From an uncultured Sphingobacteriales bacterium (GTDB lineage: Bacteria > Bacteroidota > Bacteroidia > Chitinophagales > Chitinophagaceae), in NCBI GenBank assembly GCA_946887085.1, contig CAMPKG010000196.1:1-6610 (forward strand): a stretch of 6,610 nucleotides of DNA. Direction: 5' to 3'. The notes under the pieces are model-generated. The model saw nothing but the letters and a program-made list of their open reading frames with translations. It ran no database searches and was not told the origin of the DNA. The translations under genes were made by a program, and so were the position numbers. Shown here one piece after another: positions 1 to 6,569 of this stretch. Positions within the stretch are counted from its first letter, which is position 1. Each line of letters starts with the position of its first letter.

Positions 1-1841
1 GTTTATTGACTGTGGGGTTGCTTGGAGTTAAGACTGCAGAGGCACAATCTGCAAAGGAAATTCTCGGCGCCCGTTTTATTGTTGAAAGTCCATCATCAAT
101 CTCTGGTGTAAAGCCTTTTACTTACTCTAGCCAGGTGACAGACCCTTGGGGAGCTGCACTTACTTCGCACCAGAGTGTTGAAGTGGTAAAAGTGAACAAT
201 CTTGGCTGTGTTGGTGGAGATTTTCCTCCTGCGGTTAGCGGCAAATGGGCGCTGATAAAAAGGGGAGATTGCCAGTTTGGTACTAAAGCGAAAAATGCAC
301 AAACAGCTGGTGCTGCTGGTGTGATCATCTGGAACCATTCGCCATTTGAGCTGATCAATATGGCTGCAGGAGACGATGGTGGAAGCGTAACCATCCCAGT
401 TGTGTTTATTACTAATGATGCGGGTGCAGCAATGGAAGCACAGCTAAACGCCAGCCAGCAGGTATTTATTTCGATAACTCCATGGGGCTTTGGTAAAGCC
501 AATGACCTGGCGCTTGTTAGCGGTTCTCCGGCTCCTACTCCAGGCTTCGCGCTGCCTTACCATCAGATGAGCACATCTGATGTTGCGGCCTACAGGGGTT
601 ACACTGGTGCTACAGTAGTTAACACTGGTGCCAACACTCAGACTAACGTAAAAGTAAAATCGGTTGTGTCTTTGGGTTCTTCAGTTGTTTTCCAGGATTC
701 GGTAATTCTTGCTTCATTCCCGGTTAATGATTCAATTCACATCCTGGCTTCACCAAACCACTATAATTTCACTAGCACAACCGTTGGTACTTACACCATC
801 AACTATACCGTTTCTTCTGACAGCGTGGATGAATATTCGTTCGATAACACAGGAAGCTTGACATTCCAGGTTACTCCGAACGTATTTTCACGCGGACGTT
901 TCGATGTGGCGAAGCAACAGCCTGCTATCACCCGTTACACGAAAGTAACAGGTGGCCTGGCAAGCACGTGGGGCCCGATGTTCTACAATAGGAAAGGCGG
1001 TTTTCAAATGAGTCACATTACCCTGGGACTTGCTGATGACGATACTTCACGCCACTCATTAACTGAAAGCACCGGTGGTGATTTCATTGATGTGTATATG
1101 TTCAAATGGGTAGATGGCAACAGTGATGGAATGATGCAGGGCGGCGAACTTAATTTGAAAGGTATCGCAGTAAAAGAATTTACCTCAGATGATTCTGTGA
1201 AGAAACCATTGACAGCTTACATTGGCGATGCAGTAAACGGCGCCAGCGCTCAGATAGTTTCTGAAGATGACAGCCGCTACTGGTTTGCTGTGAATATGGG
1301 AACAGTATTTTCTTTGGGTGTTGACGATGCGAACAATTATTACACAAGGGAGTTTGCAGCTTCTAAAGCTACTACTGCAAACCACGACTTCTGGGGTCCT
1401 GCGATCTTCAAAACTAAAGCTGACATTGCTGCGAGCGATATCATCAAATTAATGCCATTTGGTGTAACTGATGCTAACTCTGCAATTATTGATTCTGCAG
1501 ATTACCTGCAGCAGGAAGCTATCCCTGCAGTAGTGGTATTTACCAGCGTATTCGAGGTATCTACTAAGGACGTAGTTAAAGCTGATAACCAACTGTCGGT
1601 TTATCCTAACCCTGCAACCAGCGAGATCACAGCAAGCCTGAATCTGAACAAAAATGTTGAGAAGGCTTACGTTAAAGTGATTGATGCATTCGGTAAACAA
1701 GTTTACCTGCAGCAGCTTAACAATGTTCAAAAAACAGAAGTAAAAGTGTCTACAGCTAATCTGGCGGCGGGCAATTATTATATGGTGCTTATCACCGGAA
1801 ATAGTGCAGTGTCAAGGCCATTCACCGTTGTTGGCAAGTAA
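1..1841 (+). CDS. Secreted PA-domain protein with type IX secretion sorting domain (5' truncated)
   Basis: The frame is open from the first base, so the gene begins upstream; a TTG at 6 lies inside the signal peptide and is not the start. The first visible codons encode a hydrophobic stretch (LLTVGLLGV) ending in AEA-QS, a signal peptidase I site with cleavage near base 44/45. A PA (protease-associated) domain follows at about 165-455, with GKWALIKRGDCQF, an AGAAGVIIWN segment and IPVVFITNDAG. A beta-rich stretch at about 580-880 resembles a CARDB/Ig-like domain (VVNTGANTQTNVKV, GTYTINYTV). An unassigned region, about 890-1560, contains an EF-hand-like calcium loop, DGNSDGMMQGGE (1113-1148). 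The C-terminus from 1593 (LSVYPNPATSEI to the end) is a type A T9SS sorting domain, so the product should cross the outer membrane and be surface-attached or released. No protease catalytic domain is recognisable, so PA does not prove proteolysis. Substrate and role are unknown; export and the PA and T9SS domains are well supported. Confidence 0.88.
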   Translation, partial: LLTVGLLGVKTAEAQSAKEILGARFIVESPSSISGVKPFTYSSQVTDPWGAALTSHQSVEVVKVNNLGCVGGDFPPAVSGKWALIKRGDCQFGTKAKNAQTAGAAGVIIWNHSPFELINMAAGDDGGSVTIPVVFITNDAGAAMEAQLNASQQVFISITPWGFGKANDLALVSGSPAPTPGFALPYHQMSTSDVAAYRGYTGATVVNTGANTQTNVKVKSVVSLGSSVVFQDSVILASFPVNDSIHILASPNHYNFTSTTVGTYTINYTVSSDSVDEYSFDNTGSLTFQVTPNVFSRGRFDVAKQQPAITRYTKVTGGLASTWGPMFYNRKGGFQMSHITLGLADDDTSRHSLTESTGGDFIDVYMFKWVDGNSDGMMQGGELNLKGIAVKEFTSDDSVKKPLTAYIGDAVNGASAQIVSEDDSRYWFAVNMGTVFSLGVDDANNYYTREFAASKATTANHDFWGPAIFKTKADIAASDIIKLMPFGVTDANSAIIDSADYLQQEAIPAVVVFTSVFEVSTKDVVKADNQLSVYPNPATSEITASLNLNKNVEKAYVKVIDAFGKQVYLQQLNNVQKTEVKVSTANLAAGNYYMVLITGNSAVSRPFTVVGK

Positions 1842-1861
1842 ATAACTAGAGAAATAACTAT

Positions 1862-1891
1862 AAAAAGGGCTGGTCTTAACCAGCCCTTTTT
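1862..1891. terminator. Bidirectional intrinsic terminator between convergent genes
   Basis: A perfect 13-bp inverted repeat (1862-1874 with 1879-1891) encloses a CTTA loop. The GC-rich core is GGGCTGGT/ACCAGCCC. It is flanked by five A on the left and six T on the right, so a U-tract follows the hairpin in transcripts from either strand. It lies 20 bp after the stop of the PA-domain gene and touches the last base of the amidohydrolase stop codon, so it can end both convergent genes. Confidence 0.92.
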
Positions 1892-3525
1892 TATTTGGCG
1901 CTATATACAATTTTGCCCTGCACTATTGTGGTGAGCACTTTAGTTTTTGGAATGTCGGCTTCGGGAATAGACAGGATATCCTGATCCAGGATAACTATAT
2001 CGGCGTCCTTGCCAGCTTCCAGACTTCCTTTATCGTTTTCAAGAAAAACACTTTTCGCAGCCCATAGGGTCATTCCCTTCAAAGCTTCCAGCCGACTTAA
2101 TGCATTCGCCGGCAGGAAGCCCTGCGAAGGGTAGCCATCTTTATCTTTACGCGCGACGGCGGTATAGAACGTTGCTATAGGGCTGATGGCTTCAACAGGA
2201 AAATCGGTACCGAGCGCAATCCAGCCGTTTTGGCCAAGAAGTGCCTTATAGGCATAAGCGTTTGAGATTCTTTTGTCGCCAAGTCTTGTGATAACCCAAG
2301 GCATATCCGAAATAGCATGAGTCGGTTGTACAGACGGGATGACAGAATAGCGTCCAAACTTTACATAATCCTGTTTATCAACTACTTGCGCATGTTCTAT
2401 GCGCCATCTTAAGTCGTTCTTTCCTTTCAGATGAAAACCATAAATGTCCAGTATCACCCTGTTAGCGCTATCGCCAATGGCGTGTGTGCAAAGTTGCCAT
2501 TTGTTGTCTTTTGATGTCTTTGCGAATTCATTTAGTTCGTTGTAACCCGACAGGAGCATACCCTTATGTCCAGGCATGTCACTGTATTCTTCCAGCAGGC
2601 AAGCTCCCCGGGAACCGAGCGCTCCATCCGAATAGAGCTTGATGCCGTTTACCTGGAATTGTCCTTTTCGATAAGGACCTTTGTGTGCATATTTGTTGAT
2701 CGTTTCCGCATCCTGTGCCAGCAGGATACTATTATTAATGGATAGGGCCGTTTTTCTATACAGGCTTTCGATGAGCGAGATGATGTCTTTCGTCACACCG
2801 CAATCTACCACGCCCGTCAAACCTTCTGAAAAGCATCGGGTTTCCATCGCCTTCAGATATCTTTCTGAATCTTCTTTAGGTAAGGGCGGTACAAGTTTCT
2901 CAACAGGGTCAGCAGCGTTGTCGATCAGTATACCTGTGAGTACGCCATTCTTTGTTTCAATAATACCTCCCGCGATTTTTGTTGATGCGTTAATGCCCGC
3001 CATATCCAACGCTTTCTGGTTACACAAAACAGCATGCCCGTCAACGCGCTTTAGTATTACAGGTTTATTTGGGAATAGCTTATCGAGTTCGGTCTTATCC
3101 GGGTATTGCTTTATTGCCCAGTCATTCTGGTCCCACCCGCGACCGTATATCCACGAAAGGGTGTTAGTCTTTTCATAATTGGCAATTCGCGTAAGGACGT
3201 CCGCAAATGAAGTTGTTCCCACCAGGTCGCATTTATAGGCATCAAGAGCATAGCCGCTGAAATGACAATGGGCATCAATAAAACCCGGATAGGCATATCC
3301 GTCAATTTTGATAACGGAGCCGATCAAATATTTCGCGCTAATATCGGCCCTCGTCCCGACGAAAACGATCTTGCCTTTTCGTATAACAATGCCTTGCGCC
3401 AAGGTGGCGGGATTATTGCTGACAGAGTATACCCGCTTTGCATAGATCACAAGGTCTGCTTTCTCTGTTTTTGCGAAACAGGTAACAAACGGAAGCAGTG
3501 ATAGCAGGAGTGTTAATTTTCTCAT
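1891..3525 (-). CDS. Exported metal-dependent amidohydrolase, YtcJ-like (Amidohydro_3 family)
   Basis: This 544-residue protein starts with a signal peptide (MRKLTLLLSLLPFVTCFA), probably cleaved after CFA at residue 18. A lipoprotein is less likely because threonine precedes the only cysteine (Cys16). The mature part is a composite-domain amidohydrolase. The N-terminal beta segment (ADLVIYAKRVYSV) leads to PGFIDAHCHF with metal-ligand-type His86 and His88. Then come GIKLYSDGALGSRG (Lys296, Asp300), THAIGD (His348), RIEHAQ (His378), SVQPTHAISDMPW and ALGTDFPVE, with Asp441 as the expected catalytic aspartate. The C-terminal GSLEAGKDADIVILD closes the beta sandwich. Family members hydrolyse C-N bonds in amides or cyclic amides; the substrate here cannot be told. 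The start at 3525 was chosen because it begins the signal peptide. The open frame extends 30 codons further to 3615, but that stretch merely translates the two parS palindromes (FHVEL twice). It is monocistronic as far as visible and divergent from mnmG. Confidence 0.9.
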   Translation of the reverse strand: MRKLTLLLSLLPFVTCFAKTEKADLVIYAKRVYSVSNNPATLAQGIVIRKGKIVFVGTRADISAKYLIGSVIKIDGYAYPGFIDAHCHFSGYALDAYKCDLVGTTSFADVLTRIANYEKTNTLSWIYGRGWDQNDWAIKQYPDKTELDKLFPNKPVILKRVDGHAVLCNQKALDMAGINASTKIAGGIIETKNGVLTGILIDNAADPVEKLVPPLPKEDSERYLKAMETRCFSEGLTGVVDCGVTKDIISLIESLYRKTALSINNSILLAQDAETINKYAHKGPYRKGQFQVNGIKLYSDGALGSRGACLLEEYSDMPGHKGMLLSGYNELNEFAKTSKDNKWQLCTHAIGDSANRVILDIYGFHLKGKNDLRWRIEHAQVVDKQDYVKFGRYSVIPSVQPTHAISDMPWVITRLGDKRISNAYAYKALLGQNGWIALGTDFPVEAISPIATFYTAVARKDKDGYPSQGFLPANALSRLEALKGMTLWAAKSVFLENDKGSLEAGKDADIVILDQDILSIPEADIPKTKVLTTIVQGKIVYSAK

Positions 3526-3542
3526 TCGAGCGCAGCTTTTAA

Positions 3543-3550
3543 CAAATATA
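3543..3550 (-). promoter_or_regulatory. Candidate -7 promoter element of the amidohydrolase gene
   Basis: On the minus strand this reads TATATTTG, an exact match to the Bacteroidota -7 consensus TAnnTTTG. It lies 17 bp before the ATG at 3525, implying a short leader of roughly 10-15 nt. No good -33 TTG/TTTG is present; the expected -33 position (about 3571-3574) falls inside the first parS palindrome. No convincing Shine-Dalgarno sequence precedes the ATG, which is normal in this phylum. Confidence 0.5.
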
Positions 3551-3566
3551 TTAATGCTCGGCTGAA

Positions 3567-3580
3567 GTTCCACGTGGAAC
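3567..3580. other. parS: parS centromere site 1 (ParB/Spo0J binding)
   Basis: This is a perfect 14-bp palindrome, GTTCCACGTGGAAC. With one flanking base on each side it matches the 16-bp bacterial parS sequence TGTTCCACGTGGAACA at 15 of 16 positions (A instead of the first T). It is identical, including flanks (AAGTTCCACGTGGAACA), to a second copy 33 bp away. parS sites nucleate ParB loading for chromosome segregation. Recognition rests on the sequence match; ParB binding is inferred. Confidence 0.88.
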
Positions 3581-3599
3581 ACCGCATAGAAAATAATAA

Positions 3600-3613
3600 G
3601 TTCCACGTGGAAC
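3600..3613. other. parS: parS centromere site 2 (ParB/Spo0J binding)
   Basis: This is a second perfect copy of GTTCCACGTGGAAC, in the same 17-bp context as site 1 and 33 bp from it centre to centre, about three helical turns. The two sites would therefore face the same side of the DNA. It sits about 36 bp upstream of the putative mnmG -7 element, so it does not overlap the core promoter. Confidence 0.88.
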
Positions 3614-3648
3614 ATTCGTCTTGTGAGGAGAATCAGTTATTGCTTTCG

Positions 3649-3656
3649 TACCTTTG
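3649..3656 (+). promoter_or_regulatory. Candidate -7 promoter element of mnmG
   Basis: TACCTTTG followed by CA is an exact fit to the Bacteroidota housekeeping -7 motif TAnnTTTG. The mnmG ATG at 3664 comes only 7 bp after its last base, so transcription would begin almost at the start codon. The nearest TTG upstream (3621-3623) is 25 bp away, a longer spacing than the usual 19-21, so the -33 part is poor. There is no Shine-Dalgarno sequence, consistent with a leaderless or near-leaderless message. Confidence 0.5.
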
Positions 3657-3663
3657 CAAACTT

Positions 3664-5532
3664 ATGTTTCCTGAATACGATGTAATAGTTGTTGGTGCGG
3701 GCCATGCCGGGTGTGAGGCTGCTGCTGCTGCCGCCAATATGGGCTCTAAAGTACTGCTTATAACCATGAACATGCAGACTATAGCACAGATGAGCTGTAA
3801 CCCGGCAATGGGAGGTATCGCTAAAGGACAGATCGTTCGTGAAATAGATGCATTGGGTGGATACAGCGGTATAGTCAGCGACAAAAGCATGATCCAGTTC
3901 AGAATGCTGAATAAATCCAAAGGTCCGGGTATGTGGAGTCCTCGTACACAGAATGACCGGATGCTTTTCGCGAATACCTGGAGAGAAATGCTTGAAGCAA
4001 CCCCAAGTATTGATTTTTGGCAGGACATGGTAAAAAGCTTAATTGTTTCACGTGGAACAATTAAGGGCGTAATTACGGGGATGGGTCAGCAAGTAATGGG
4101 GAAAACAGTGGTTTTAACTAATGGCACCTTTCTCAACGGAGTTATCCATATAGGTGAAAAACAGTTTGGCGGAGGCCGTATGGGCGAAAAAGGAGCGACT
4201 GGCTTAACTGAACAGCTTGTCGAATTGGGTTTTGAAAGCGACAGGTTAAAAACAGGGACACCGCCGAGGATAGACGGCAGAAGTCTTGACTATACTAAAA
4301 TGGAGATCCAGTCAGGGGATGACGAGATTGTCGGATTCTCGTATTTGCCTGTTCCAAAAATATCACCGTCCCAACAACGGCATTGCTGGATAACATACAC
4401 GAGCCAGGACGTCCACGATGTTTTAAAAACAGGGTTTGAGAAGTCGCCAATGTACCAGGGACGCATCAAGGGGAGTGGCCCTAGGTATTGCCCGAGCATT
4501 GAAGATAAGATCAGCCGGTTCGCGGAGCGGGAACGCCACCAGCTTTTTGTTGAGCCAGAAGGCTGGAATACTGTTGAGATATATGTAAATGGATTCAGCA
4601 CCTCGTTGCCGGAGGATGTTCAATATAAAGCATTATCCAGAGTGCCTGGATTTGAGAACTGCAAGTTCTTTCGCCCGGGATACGCTATTGAATATGATTA
4701 CTTCCCCCCAACGCAATTACAATTTACACTGGAGACCAAGCTTATAAGAAACCTGTTCTTTGCCGGACAGATCAATGGTACAACCGGATACGAGGAAGCT
4801 GCCTGCCAGGGATTAATGGCTGGGATCAATGCCCACCGTAATGCGCACGAAGAGGAGCCGGTAATACTTAAACGCAGCGATGCGTATATAGGAGTGCTTA
4901 TTGACGATCTCATTAATAAAGGTACAGATGAGCCCTACCGGATGTTCACAAGCAGGGCCGAATTCCGCACGTTGTTGAGACAGGATAATGCCGATCTCAG
5001 GCTCACGGAACTGGGATATGCAATAGGACTAGCCAGTGAAGAAAGAATAATGCTTGCCAGGGAAAAGAAAAGCAGGGTGGACACTGTTAGGCAAAAACTG
5101 GCGGATTCACCGGTAGAACCATCGGCGGCCAATAAATTTCTTGAGGAAAATGGTGCAACACCGCTGGCAGAGCGGGCAAGAGCTTTGAAGCTTTTACTAC
5201 GTCCGGGTATCGGCCTGAAAGAAATGATCAGCGCAATACCGGAGCTGCGGGCTTCCATCGATGAAACCGATCAGCTGGTTTTAGAGCAGGCGGAGATACA
5301 GGTGAAGTACGATGTATACATTGAGAAAGAGAAGGAACTTGTAAAAAAGATGGCTACGCTGGAGGATCTTTCAATTCCAGAGGCATTCAATTATGATAAA
5401 TTGTCTGCGCTTTCAAACGAAGCCCGCCAGAAACTCGCCAAAATAAAACCCAGGACACTTGGGCAGGCAAGCCGCATCAGCGGTGTGAATCCGAGTGATG
5501 TACAGATACTGATGGTATACATGGGAAGATAA
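3664..5532 (+). CDS. mnmG: tRNA uridine-5-carboxymethylaminomethyl(34) synthesis enzyme MnmG (GidA)
   Basis: With the GTPase MnmE, MnmG installs the carboxymethylaminomethyl group on U34 of certain tRNAs, using FAD, NADH, glycine and methylene-tetrahydrofolate in the cytoplasm. The 622-residue product has the full-length family layout. The FAD-binding motif is GAGHAGCEAA (from residue 11). SCNPAMGGIAKG follows with the conserved Cys45. Further family blocks are FLNGVIHIGEKQFGGGRMGE, LKTGTPPRIDGRS, RYCPSIEDKI with the second conserved Cys276, YVNGFSTSLPEDVQ, FFAGQINGTTGYEEAACQG and DEPYRMFTSRAEFRTLLRQDNADLRLT. The C-terminal MnmE/tRNA-interaction domain ends in RTLGQASRISGVNPSDVQILMVYM. The ATG at 3664 fits the family N-terminus (MFPEYDVIVVGAG). 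A GTG 30 codons upstream would add residues translated from the parS palindrome and is rejected. The gene contains a parS site in a variable turn near residues 127-133. It is followed directly by recX. Confidence 0.97.
   Translation: MFPEYDVIVVGAGHAGCEAAAAAANMGSKVLLITMNMQTIAQMSCNPAMGGIAKGQIVREIDALGGYSGIVSDKSMIQFRMLNKSKGPGMWSPRTQNDRMLFANTWREMLEATPSIDFWQDMVKSLIVSRGTIKGVITGMGQQVMGKTVVLTNGTFLNGVIHIGEKQFGGGRMGEKGATGLTEQLVELGFESDRLKTGTPPRIDGRSLDYTKMEIQSGDDEIVGFSYLPVPKISPSQQRHCWITYTSQDVHDVLKTGFEKSPMYQGRIKGSGPRYCPSIEDKISRFAERERHQLFVEPEGWNTVEIYVNGFSTSLPEDVQYKALSRVPGFENCKFFRPGYAIEYDYFPPTQLQFTLETKLIRNLFFAGQINGTTGYEEAACQGLMAGINAHRNAHEEEPVILKRSDAYIGVLIDDLINKGTDEPYRMFTSRAEFRTLLRQDNADLRLTELGYAIGLASEERIMLAREKKSRVDTVRQKLADSPVEPSAANKFLEENGATPLAERARALKLLLRPGIGLKEMISAIPELRASIDETDQLVLEQAEIQVKYDVYIEKEKELVKKMATLEDLSIPEAFNYDKLSALSNEARQKLAKIKPRTLGQASRISGVNPSDVQILMVYMGR
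4044..4059. other. parS: parS centromere site 3, inside the mnmG coding sequence
   Basis: TGTTTCACGTGGAACA fits the parS consensus, one half having the TTTCAC form and the other GTGGAA. The inverted repeat extends to 28 bp (4038-4065), with only one mismatched pair (4048/4055), longer than sites 1 and 2. It lies 445 bp from site 2 and encodes IVSRGTI (residues 127-133). This corresponds to a family-variable turn before the conserved VVLTNGTFLNG block, so the DNA motif costs the enzyme little. ParB binding is inferred from sequence. Confidence 0.85.
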
Positions 5533-5997
5533 ATGAGCGTCAGCGATGCCATATACCACTATTGCAGGTACCAGGAGCGCTGCCACCAGGAAGTGCGCGA
5601 CAAGCTGTATGAGCTCGGCTGCAACAGCAGTGAAGTAGAAGAACATATTGCTGACCTTATCCAGGGAAATGTTTTGAACGAGGAGCGTTATGCACGCGCG
5701 ATCGCGAGAGGAAAGTTCCGCATGAAACACTGGGGTCGTGTAAAGATCATTACCCAATTAAAAGCGAAGCGGGTGTCGGAATATTGCATCAAAAAAGCAC
5801 TTACTGAAATAGATCCTAGCGAATATTTTGCCACGCTATGCCGCCTTACGGAAAAGAAACTGCAGGAACTATCTTCTGAGAAAAAGGACCATATCAGGAA
5901 GTTTAAACTTACCCGCTACCTCTTGCAAAAGGGGTATGAAAGTAGCCTGATAAATGACGCACTTACAGAAATAAAAGCCCGCACCAACGTCGATTAA
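5533..5997 (+). CDS. recX: Regulatory protein RecX (RecA modulator)
   Basis: RecX binds RecA filaments and usually limits their growth, restraining recombination and the SOS response. The 154-residue, all-helical product is of typical length. Three tandem three-helix repeats can be seen: about 5-45 (YCRYQERCHQEVRDKL), 48-93 (LNEERYARAIARGKFRMKHWG, then KIITQLKAKRVSEYCIKKAL) and 97-150 (LTEKKLQEL, RYLLQKGYESSLINDAL). The second repeat carries the family hallmark RYA-KF-WG-KI. The ATG follows the mnmG stop with no intervening base (TAAATG), with a Shine-Dalgarno-like GGGAAG about 7 nt before it, which suggests translational coupling. recA, the common neighbour in other bacteria, is not in the window. 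Confidence 0.9.
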   Translation: MSVSDAIYHYCRYQERCHQEVRDKLYELGCNSSEVEEHIADLIQGNVLNEERYARAIARGKFRMKHWGRVKIITQLKAKRVSEYCIKKALTEIDPSEYFATLCRLTEKKLQELSSEKKDHIRKFKLTRYLLQKGYESSLINDALTEIKARTNVD

Positions 5998-6002
5998 TTC
6001 CG

Positions 6003-6010
6003 TATATTTA
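6003..6010 (+). promoter_or_regulatory. Weak -7-like motif before apaG
   Basis: TATATTTA matches TAnnTTTG at all specified positions except the last. It lies in the 27-bp gap between recX and apaG, 14 bp before the apaG ATG. No -33 element is evident and AT-rich DNA gives such matches by chance. It could be an internal promoter, but read-through from mnmG-recX is equally plausible. Confidence 0.2.
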
Positions 6011-6024
6011 CAAAAAGGCAGCCC

Positions 6025-6411
6025 ATGATCCAGCAGGTTACAGAAGGCGTAAGTATCACTGTCGAAACATTCTATCAGCCGGCACAATCAAATCCTGTAG
6101 GGTCTGAATACCTGTTTGCCTACCGCATAACTATCGAGAATTTATCCTCAATGCCGGTCAAACTTCTTCGCCGCCATTGGCATATCATGGACAGCAATGG
6201 ATCTGTCCGCGAAGTTGAAGGAGAGGGTGTCGTTGGTCAACAACCTATTATAGAGCCCGGGCAAAGCTACCAGTATGTTTCAGCTGCAAATCTGCGCAGC
6301 GAGATCGGGAAAATGTACGGCACCTACCAGATGGAGAATATGTACAACAAACGGTTGCTGACGGTCAATATCCCCGAATTCCAGCTCATAGCCCCATTCA
6401 AGCTTAATTAG
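6025..6411 (+). CDS. apaG: ApaG family protein (DUF525)
   Basis: The 128-residue product covers one complete ApaG domain, a fibronectin-III-like beta sandwich. Visible family features are the first strands (ITVETFYQPAQS, YLFAYRITIENLS), LLRRHWHIMDSNG (residues 47-59), and the conserved GxGxxG loop in VEGEGVVGQQPIIEPGQSY (Gly66, Gly68, Gly71). YVSAANLRSEIGKMYGTYQM (84-103) follows, where canonical proteins have a TP-G pattern. The biochemical role is unsettled: the name comes from the E. coli apaG gene linked to apaH and ksgA, and database names citing Co/Mg efflux rest on a Salmonella phenotype. No signal peptide or membrane segment is present, so it is cytoplasmic. It is the last gene of the probable mnmG-recX-apaG unit. 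Confidence 0.92.
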   Translation: MIQQVTEGVSITVETFYQPAQSNPVGSEYLFAYRITIENLSSMPVKLLRRHWHIMDSNGSVREVEGEGVVGQQPIIEPGQSYQYVSAANLRSEIGKMYGTYQMENMYNKRLLTVNIPEFQLIAPFKLN

Positions 6412-6451
6412 CAGAACAATTTCACATCGACTTAATGATATTTTGCAGGCT

Positions 6452-6496
6452 CTTCCGGAGAGGGAACGCTGTTATATCCCTTTTTAATAGCGGAAG
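6452..6496 (+). terminator. Weak terminator-like hairpin after apaG
   Basis: A nested inverted repeat starts 40 bp after the apaG stop. The outer arms are CTTCCG (6452-6457) and CGGAAG (6491-6496). The inner arms AGAGGGA (6459-6465) and TCCCTTT (6477-6483) allow one G-U pair. The run of T at 6481-6485 is partly inside the inner stem, so this is a poorer terminator than the one at 1862. It may end the mnmG-recX-apaG transcript. The rest of 6412-6569 is AT-rich, with no gene seen. Confidence 0.35.
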
Positions 6497-6536
6497 AAAA
6501 AATGTCTTAGATATTTCATAATAGTAAAATGAAGTG

Positions 6537-6544
6537 TATATTTA
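6537..6544 (+). promoter_or_regulatory. Weak -7-like motif before the last gene
   Basis: TATATTTA, one base off TAnnTTTG, ends 25 bp before the ATG at 6570 in very AT-rich DNA. No -33 TTG is visible at the right distance. The placement is plausible but the match is weak. Confidence 0.25.
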
Positions 6545-6569
6545 ATACGAAATGATAATCTAAGTATAC

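Noticed and set aside
122..502. Minus-strand open frame opposite the PA domain
   Set aside because: It is low-complexity and unlike any family, opposite a well-supported coding region.
965..974. Another CACGTG core, as a possible parS
   Set aside because: The flanks (AAG on the left, GGG on the right) do not match the GTTY/RAAC arms; only the 6-bp core is shared.
2681..3178. Long plus-strand open frame (165 codons) antisense to the amidohydrolase
   Set aside because: It has no recognisable family or start context, and the opposite strand encodes a complete amidohydrolase with all its motifs; it is a shadow frame.
4142..4150. TTATCCATA, a DnaA-box-like 9-mer, with another one-mismatch match (TTATCCAGA) near 4623
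   Set aside because: These are isolated imperfect matches inside mnmG, with no cluster and no AT-rich unwinding region, so they do not support an origin inside this window.
6506..6564. Inverted repeat CTTAGAT/ATCTAAG flanking the gap before the last gene
   Set aside because: The arms are only 7 bp with 45 bp between them in AT-rich DNA, which is expected by chance.
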